NCBI GenBank assembly: GCA_947453585.1
Contig: CANGHQ010000002.1
Coordinates: forward strand, 1 to 28,954
Direction of reading: 5' to 3'
DNA length: 28,954 nt
From: Burkholderiales bacterium
GTDB lineage: Bacteria; Pseudomonadota; Gammaproteobacteria; Burkholderiales; Burkholderiaceae_C
Shown here: piece by piece, positions 25,157 through 28,954 of the stretch
Numbering within the stretch: position 1 is the stretch's first letter
Layout of the letters: each line of letters opens with the position of its first letter
Translations under genes and position numbers: made by a program
The notes under the pieces: generated by a model
What the model was told of the DNA's origin: nothing
What the model saw: only the letters and a program-made list of their open reading frames with translations
Databases searched by the model: none

Positions 25157-25281
25157 GTTTTCGGGCGCATCGCCTGCGGAGCTTAAGTTTTCGGGCGCAT
25201 CGCCCACGGAGCCTGAGTTTTCGGGCGCATCGCCCACGGGGCTTGAATGGCTCGGGCGCATTGCCCGAAGCACTTGAATTT
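25131..25281. repeat. Five-copy 30-bp tandem repeat between convergent genes
   Basis: Head-to-tail units at 25131-25160, 25161-25190, 25191-25220, 25221-25250 and a diverged 31-bp unit at 25251-25281. Each carries a small inverted repeat, GGGCG-CAT-CGCCC or a variant. Copy 1 encodes the last residues and stop of the HTH-receiver gene; copies 2-4 keep an in-frame stop (TAA, TGA, TGA). There are no spacers, so it is not CRISPR. The array ends exactly at the secF stop and may serve as a bidirectional transcription end. Confidence 0.9.
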
Positions 25282-26235
25282 CTAGACCGTTGCCCCAGAG
25301 TTCGGATCGCTCGGGTCGTTGTCTTTCTTGACCGGGGCCTTGATCAGGTCTTCGCGTTGGATGCCCAGCCACATGGCAATGGCGGCCGCCACAAACACCG
25401 ACGAATAGATACCAAACAAGATGCCAATCGTGAGCGCCAGGGCAAAGTAATGCAGCGTGGCGCCGCCAAACAGCAGCATGGACAGCACCATGATCTGCGT
25501 GCAGCCGTGGGTGATGATGGTGCGGCTGATGGTGGAGGTGATCGCGTTGTCGATGATTTCCTGCGTGTCCATGCGCCGGTAACGGCGAAAGTTTTCGCGG
25601 ATCCGGTCAAAAATCACCACCGATTCATTGACCGAATAACCAAGCACCGCCAGCACGGCGGCCAGCACGGGCAATGAAAATTCCCACTGGAAAAACGCAA
25701 AAAATCCCAGAATGATGACCACGTCGTGCAAATTCGCGATGATGGCGGCCACCGCAAATTTCCATTCAAAGCGGATCGCCAAGTACAGCATGATGCCCAC
25801 CACCACAAAGGCCAGCGCCTTGAGGCCGTCGGTAGCCAGTTCGTCACCCACCTGCGGGCCGACAAACTCGGTGCGGCGCAGGGTGGCGCTCGGGTCCAAG
25901 GCCTTGAGGGAGGCGAGCACTTTTTCGCTCTGCGCGCCCGAAGTGCTGCCCTTTTGCACCGGCATGCGGATCAGCACGTCTTGCGCGGTGCCAAAGTTTT
26001 GCACTTGCACGTCTTTGAGGCCCAGGGCGTCTACGCTGCTGCGGATGGCTTGCAGATCAGCGCTTTGGCTGTAGCCCACTTCCATCAGCGTGCCGCCGGT
26101 AAATTCGACCGACAAATGCAGGCCGCGCGAGAACAGGAAAAACACGGCCGCCAAAAACGTGATGAAAGAGATCAGGTTGAACGCCAGCGCGTTCTTCATG
26201 AACGGAATGTCGCGGCGGATTTTGAAAAATTCCAT
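25282..26235 (-). CDS. secF: Protein translocase subunit SecF
   Basis: 317-residue inner-membrane protein that works with SecD in proton-driven completion of Sec export. The first helix follows MEFFKIRRDIPFMKNALAF, then LHLSVEFTGGTLMEV, a periplasmic P4-like domain, and a C-terminal five-helix bundle (ALAFVVVGIMLYLAIRFEW, VLGYSVNESVVIFDRIREN, RTIITHGCTQIMVLSML). Normal length. It starts two bases after the secD stop. The C-terminus is polar (KKDNDPSDPNSGATV) and its stop abuts the tandem repeat. Confidence 0.96.
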   Translation of the reverse strand: MEFFKIRRDIPFMKNALAFNLISFITFLAAVFFLFSRGLHLSVEFTGGTLMEVGYSQSADLQAIRSSVDALGLKDVQVQNFGTAQDVLIRMPVQKGSTSGAQSEKVLASLKALDPSATLRRTEFVGPQVGDELATDGLKALAFVVVGIMLYLAIRFEWKFAVAAIIANLHDVVIILGFFAFFQWEFSLPVLAAVLAVLGYSVNESVVIFDRIRENFRRYRRMDTQEIIDNAITSTISRTIITHGCTQIMVLSMLLFGGATLHYFALALTIGILFGIYSSVFVAAAIAMWLGIQREDLIKAPVKKDNDPSDPNSGATV

Positions 26236-26237
26236 GC

Positions 26238-28142
26238 TTATTTCTCCACAGCGTTGGGGTTGGCGACAGCCGAGCCGGCCGCAGCGCCGTCAGGGCGCCA
26301 GACGGTGCCAATCGACACGCTTTTGAGTTTCTTTTGGCGGCCGTACCAAAGGTTGACCACGCCGCGTGAGAAAAACACACCCGAGAACATGCTGGTCAAA
26401 ATCCCCAGGCAATGCACCACGGCAAAGCCGCGCACCGGGCCGGAGCCAAAGGCCAGCAGCGCCAGGCCGGCAATCAGGGTGGTGACATTGGAGTCGATGA
26501 TGGTGGCCCAGGCGCGGTCATAACCGGCATGGATGGCGGCCTGCGGCGAGGCGCCGCCGCGCAGCTCTTCGCGCACGCGCTCGTTGATCAGCACGTTGGC
26601 GTCAATCGCCATGCCCAAGACCAGCGCCATGGCGGCCATGCCGGGCAAGGTCAACGTGGCTTGCAACATGGACAAGACCGCCACCAGCAGCAGCAGATTA
26701 AAGGCCAAGGCCACGCTTGAAATCATGCCAAACAGCAGGTAATACATGCACATGAAGACGGCAACCGCCGCAAAGCCCCAGGTCACGCTGTTAAAGCCCT
26801 TGGCGATGTTCTCGGCGCCCAGGGATGGGCCTATGGTGCGCTCTTCAATGATTTCCATGGGCGCGGCCAAGGAGCCGGCGCGCAACAGCAGCGCGGTGTC
26901 AGCCGCTTCCATGGTGGTCATGCGGCCCGAGATTTGCACCCGGCCGCCACCGATTTCCGAGCGGATCACAGGGGCAGTTACGACCTCGCCCTTGCCTTTT
27001 TCAAAGATCAAAATCGCCATGCGCTTGCCCACGCTCTCGCGGGTGATGTCGCGGAAGATGCGCGCGCCCTTGGCGTCAAGCGTCAGGTGCACGGCGGCTT
27101 CCTGGGTTTGGCTGTCAAAGCCGGGTTGGGCGTCGGTCAGGTTTTCGCCTGTCAAGATCACTTGTTTTTTAACCACCACCGGTTGACCGTTGCGCTCCAA
27201 AAAGCGCTCCGAACCAAAGGGCACGGGGCCGCTGCCCGCTTCGGCGGCGCGGGCGTCAGCGCCGTCGTCCACCATGCGGATTTCCAGCGTGGCGGTGCGG
27301 CCCAAAATGTCTTTGGCCTTGGCCGTGTCTTGCACGCCGGGCAATTGCACCACGATGCGGTCCAGGCCTTGCTGCTGAATCACCGGTTCGGCCACGCCGA
27401 GTTCGTTGATGCGGTTATGCAAGGTGGTGATGTTTTGCTTGAGCGCCTGCTCTTGCACGCGGCGCGCGGCCACCGGCATCAAGGTGGCAACCAGCTTGAA
27501 TTCACCCGCCTCAGGCGTGAGCACGGTGGCCAGATCGGGGAACTGGTCTTGCATCACGCGCTTGCCGGATTCGGCCATGTCGGCGTCTCGAAAGCGAACT
27601 TCAACGGTCTGGCCATTGCGGCTGATGCCGCCGTGGCGCACGTTTTTCTCGCGGAACACGCTGCGCAGGTCACCAGCCAGCGACTCGGCCTTTTTGCTCA
27701 GCGCCGCTTGCATATCGACTTGCAGCATAAAGTGCACGCCGCCGCGCAAGTCCAGGCCCAGGTACATGGGCGAGGCGTGCAAGGCCGTCAGCCAGGCCGG
27801 CGAACGCGACAACAGGTTGAGGGCCACCACAAAGCCGGGCTCATTGGCGTCCGGGTTCAGGGCTTTTTGGATCGCGTCTTTGGCCTTGAGCTGCGCGTCG
27901 GTGTTGGCAAAGCGGGCCTTGATCGAGTTGCCGTCCAGGCTAACTGCGTCCGCCTGCAGTCCGGCGGCCTTGATGGCTTCTTCCACCCGGGTCACCGTGC
28001 CCAGGTCCAGTGTCATGGAGGTTTTGGCCACCGACACCTGCACCGCCGGGGCCTCGCCAAACACATTGGGCAAGGCGTACAGGCTGCCCACAACAATGGC
28101 AATCGCCAGGATTACGTACTTCCACAGGGCATAACGGTTCAT
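26238..28142 (-). CDS. secD: Protein translocase subunit SecD
   Basis: 634-residue SecD. One N-terminal helix (YVILAIAIVVGSLYALPN), a large periplasmic part containing LGLDLRGGVHFMLQVDM (the SecD signature) and RIVVQLPGVQDTAKAKDILG, then a C-terminal membrane bundle (AFNLLLLVAVLSMLQATLTLPGMA, LGMAIDANVLINERVREEL). With SecF and YajC it forms the SecDF-YajC complex that pulls exported proteins across the membrane. It starts 66 bp after the yajC stop and is followed by secF after two bases. Intact. Confidence 0.97.
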   Translation of the reverse strand: MNRYALWKYVILAIAIVVGSLYALPNVFGEAPAVQVSVAKTSMTLDLGTVTRVEEAIKAAGLQADAVSLDGNSIKARFANTDAQLKAKDAIQKALNPDANEPGFVVALNLLSRSPAWLTALHASPMYLGLDLRGGVHFMLQVDMQAALSKKAESLAGDLRSVFREKNVRHGGISRNGQTVEVRFRDADMAESGKRVMQDQFPDLATVLTPEAGEFKLVATLMPVAARRVQEQALKQNITTLHNRINELGVAEPVIQQQGLDRIVVQLPGVQDTAKAKDILGRTATLEIRMVDDGADARAAEAGSGPVPFGSERFLERNGQPVVVKKQVILTGENLTDAQPGFDSQTQEAAVHLTLDAKGARIFRDITRESVGKRMAILIFEKGKGEVVTAPVIRSEIGGGRVQISGRMTTMEAADTALLLRAGSLAAPMEIIEERTIGPSLGAENIAKGFNSVTWGFAAVAVFMCMYYLLFGMISSVALAFNLLLLVAVLSMLQATLTLPGMAAMALVLGMAIDANVLINERVREELRGGASPQAAIHAGYDRAWATIIDSNVTTLIAGLALLAFGSGPVRGFAVVHCLGILTSMFSGVFFSRGVVNLWYGRQKKLKSVSIGTVWRPDGAAAGSAVANPNAVEK

Positions 28143-28208
28143 GGGCGGGCGGCTCGGACGGTCAGGAAAATGCGCACAAGGCGCAGGAGGATGAAAAGCG
28201 CAGGGCGC

Positions 28209-28541
28209 TTATTTGATGGAGCCCTTGGGCAAGACTTGCACCACGGCGCTGCGCTGCACCTGGACTTCAACACCGTTGCTCACTTCCAGGCCAATGTGGC
28301 TCTCGCCCATCTTGCTGACTTTGCCCAGCATTCCGCCCACGGTGACGACTTCGTCGCCCTTTGCCAGCGCGTCGATCATGGACTTGTGCTCTTTTTGCTT
28401 TTTCATCTGCGGGCGGATCATCACGAAATACAGCACCACAAACATCAGCACCAGCGGCAGCATGCTCATCAGCGTGGACTGCAGGTCGCCCCCGGCGGCG
28501 GCAGCTGGGGCGGATTGGGCAAAGGCAGAAGAAATAAACAC
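28209..28541 (-). CDS. yajC: Preprotein translocase subunit YajC
   Basis: 110 residues. A short polar start is followed by one strong membrane helix (LMSMLPLVLMFVVLYFVMIRPQ) and the conserved cytoplasmic part (MKKQKEHKSMIDALAKGDEVVTVGGMLGKV). It is an accessory of SecDF. The start is GTG 28541 with GGGAG seven bases upstream. First gene of yajC-secD-secF, with an AT-rich block (28555-28575) upstream that is a plausible promoter area. Confidence 0.95.
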   Translation of the reverse strand: MFISSAFAQSAPAAAAGGDLQSTLMSMLPLVLMFVVLYFVMIRPQMKKQKEHKSMIDALAKGDEVVTVGGMLGKVSKMGESHIGLEVSNGVEVQVQRSAVVQVLPKGSIK

Positions 28542-28694
28542 GTAAGAACTCCCGGAAATATATTAAAAATGTGCCACCGAAGGTGACACGCCCACCCTAG
28601 AGGAGCGGACATCGGTCAGCCGGGCATTGTAAGGCGCCCCATTTGGCCCCACGCCCCTTATTGCCACCCTCTCAGCCAGCGGGTGTGACGCCGC

Positions 28695-28954
28695 TCAGGC
28701 TGCCGCGGTGCGTTGCTGGCGGTGCAGCCAAAAAAGCAAACCGCCCGTCAGCACCACCGGCACAACGGATCCGGCGTTGAGCAGGTTCCAGCCCTGGGTT
28801 GTCACCAGCGCGCCCGAGGCAAAGGATGTGAACGCCATGACCGCAAACACCGCAAAGTTGATGACGGCCTGCGCCCGGTCTTTTTCTTCAGGCGCGTAAG
28901 CCGCCAGCGACAGGCTGGTGCTGCCGGTGAACAAAAAGTTCCAGCCCACGCCCA
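28695..28954 (-). CDS. MFS transporter, C-terminal fragment (runs off the window)
   Basis: The last 84-86 codons of a major facilitator superfamily transporter; the frame stays open to the window edge, so the gene begins beyond it. The visible part has three hydrophobic stretches: GWNFLFTGSTSLSLAAY, VINFAVFAVMAFTSFASGALV and AGSVVPVVLTGGLLFWLH. The GWNFLF...PEEKDRAQA pattern is typical of the last helices of one MFS subgroup common in betaproteobacteria. The stop is TGA at 28695-28697. Substrate cannot be told. The 153-bp gap to yajC holds no gene that I can see. Confidence 0.8.
   Translation of the reverse strand, partial: GVGWNFLFTGSTSLSLAAYAPEEKDRAQAVINFAVFAVMAFTSFASGALVTTQGWNLLNAGSVVPVVLTGGLLFWLHRQQRTAAA

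Noticed and set aside
25131..25281. CRISPR array.
   Set aside because: Repeat units are contiguous with no spacers, and no cas genes are present.
24824..25372. Minus-strand frame through the tandem repeats that would encode repeated GDAPENLSSA units.
   Set aside because: It stays open only because the repeat length is a multiple of three; it overlaps the receiver domain and secF end antisense and has no supported start.
26934..28586. 550-codon plus-strand frame opposite secD and yajC.
   Set aside because: Antisense shadow of clearly conserved secD/yajC; low-complexity composition and no motifs.

Overview
The window is a high-GC, gene-dense chromosomal segment of a betaproteobacterium, most likely Burkholderiales and probably Comamonadaceae (Rhodoferax/Polaromonas/Hydrogenophaga-like). 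This rests on gene families (DUF3567, DUF3108, secDF-yajC, dprA/def/fmt), codon and GC style, and the coxMSL order; no 16S or other marker is present. No tRNA, rRNA, CRISPR array, insertion sequence or prophage was seen.

Layout. 1-260: repeat-rich edge with an imperfect inverted-repeat pair and a REP-like hairpin. 255-1142 (-): LysR regulator. 1240-2091 (+): psd. 2088-3823 (-): XdhC/CoxI-type maturation factor and an unrecognised six-helix membrane protein. 4109-13174 (+): an aerobic carbon monoxide dehydrogenase (CODH) locus: rcoM, coxM, coxS, coxL, coxG, coxD, coxE, a MocA-like cytidylyltransferase and a 2OG-Fe(II) oxygenase-like gene. 13225-14224 (-): CopG-like DUF411 protein and a cupredoxin. 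14324-17684 (-): DUF3567, DUF3108, small conserved protein, DEAD-box helicase. 17831-18136 (-): HiPIP with a strong terminator. 18300-22211 (-): def-fmt-azlC-azlD-pgk. 22352-25156 (+): exported protein related to LysM-family proteins, dprA, and an HTH-receiver fusion ending in a 30-bp tandem repeat. 25282-28541 (-): yajC-secD-secF. 28695-end (-): C-terminal part of an MFS transporter.

How it works together. CoxL carries the form I active-site signature AYRCSFR, so this is a predicted true CO-oxidising Mo-Cu enzyme. CoxS carries two [2Fe-2S] clusters and CoxM FAD. CoxD, CoxE, XdhC and MocA are maturation or cofactor factors, and CoxG is a membrane-associated partner. RcoM, a one-component haem-PAS/LytTR CO sensor with its presumed His, Cys and Met ligands present, sits directly upstream and probably switches the operon on with CO. 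The least understood parts of the locus are the divergent membrane protein, the oxygenase overlapping mocA, the terminator-like hairpin between coxL and coxG, and the short repeats upstream of rcoM and coxM.
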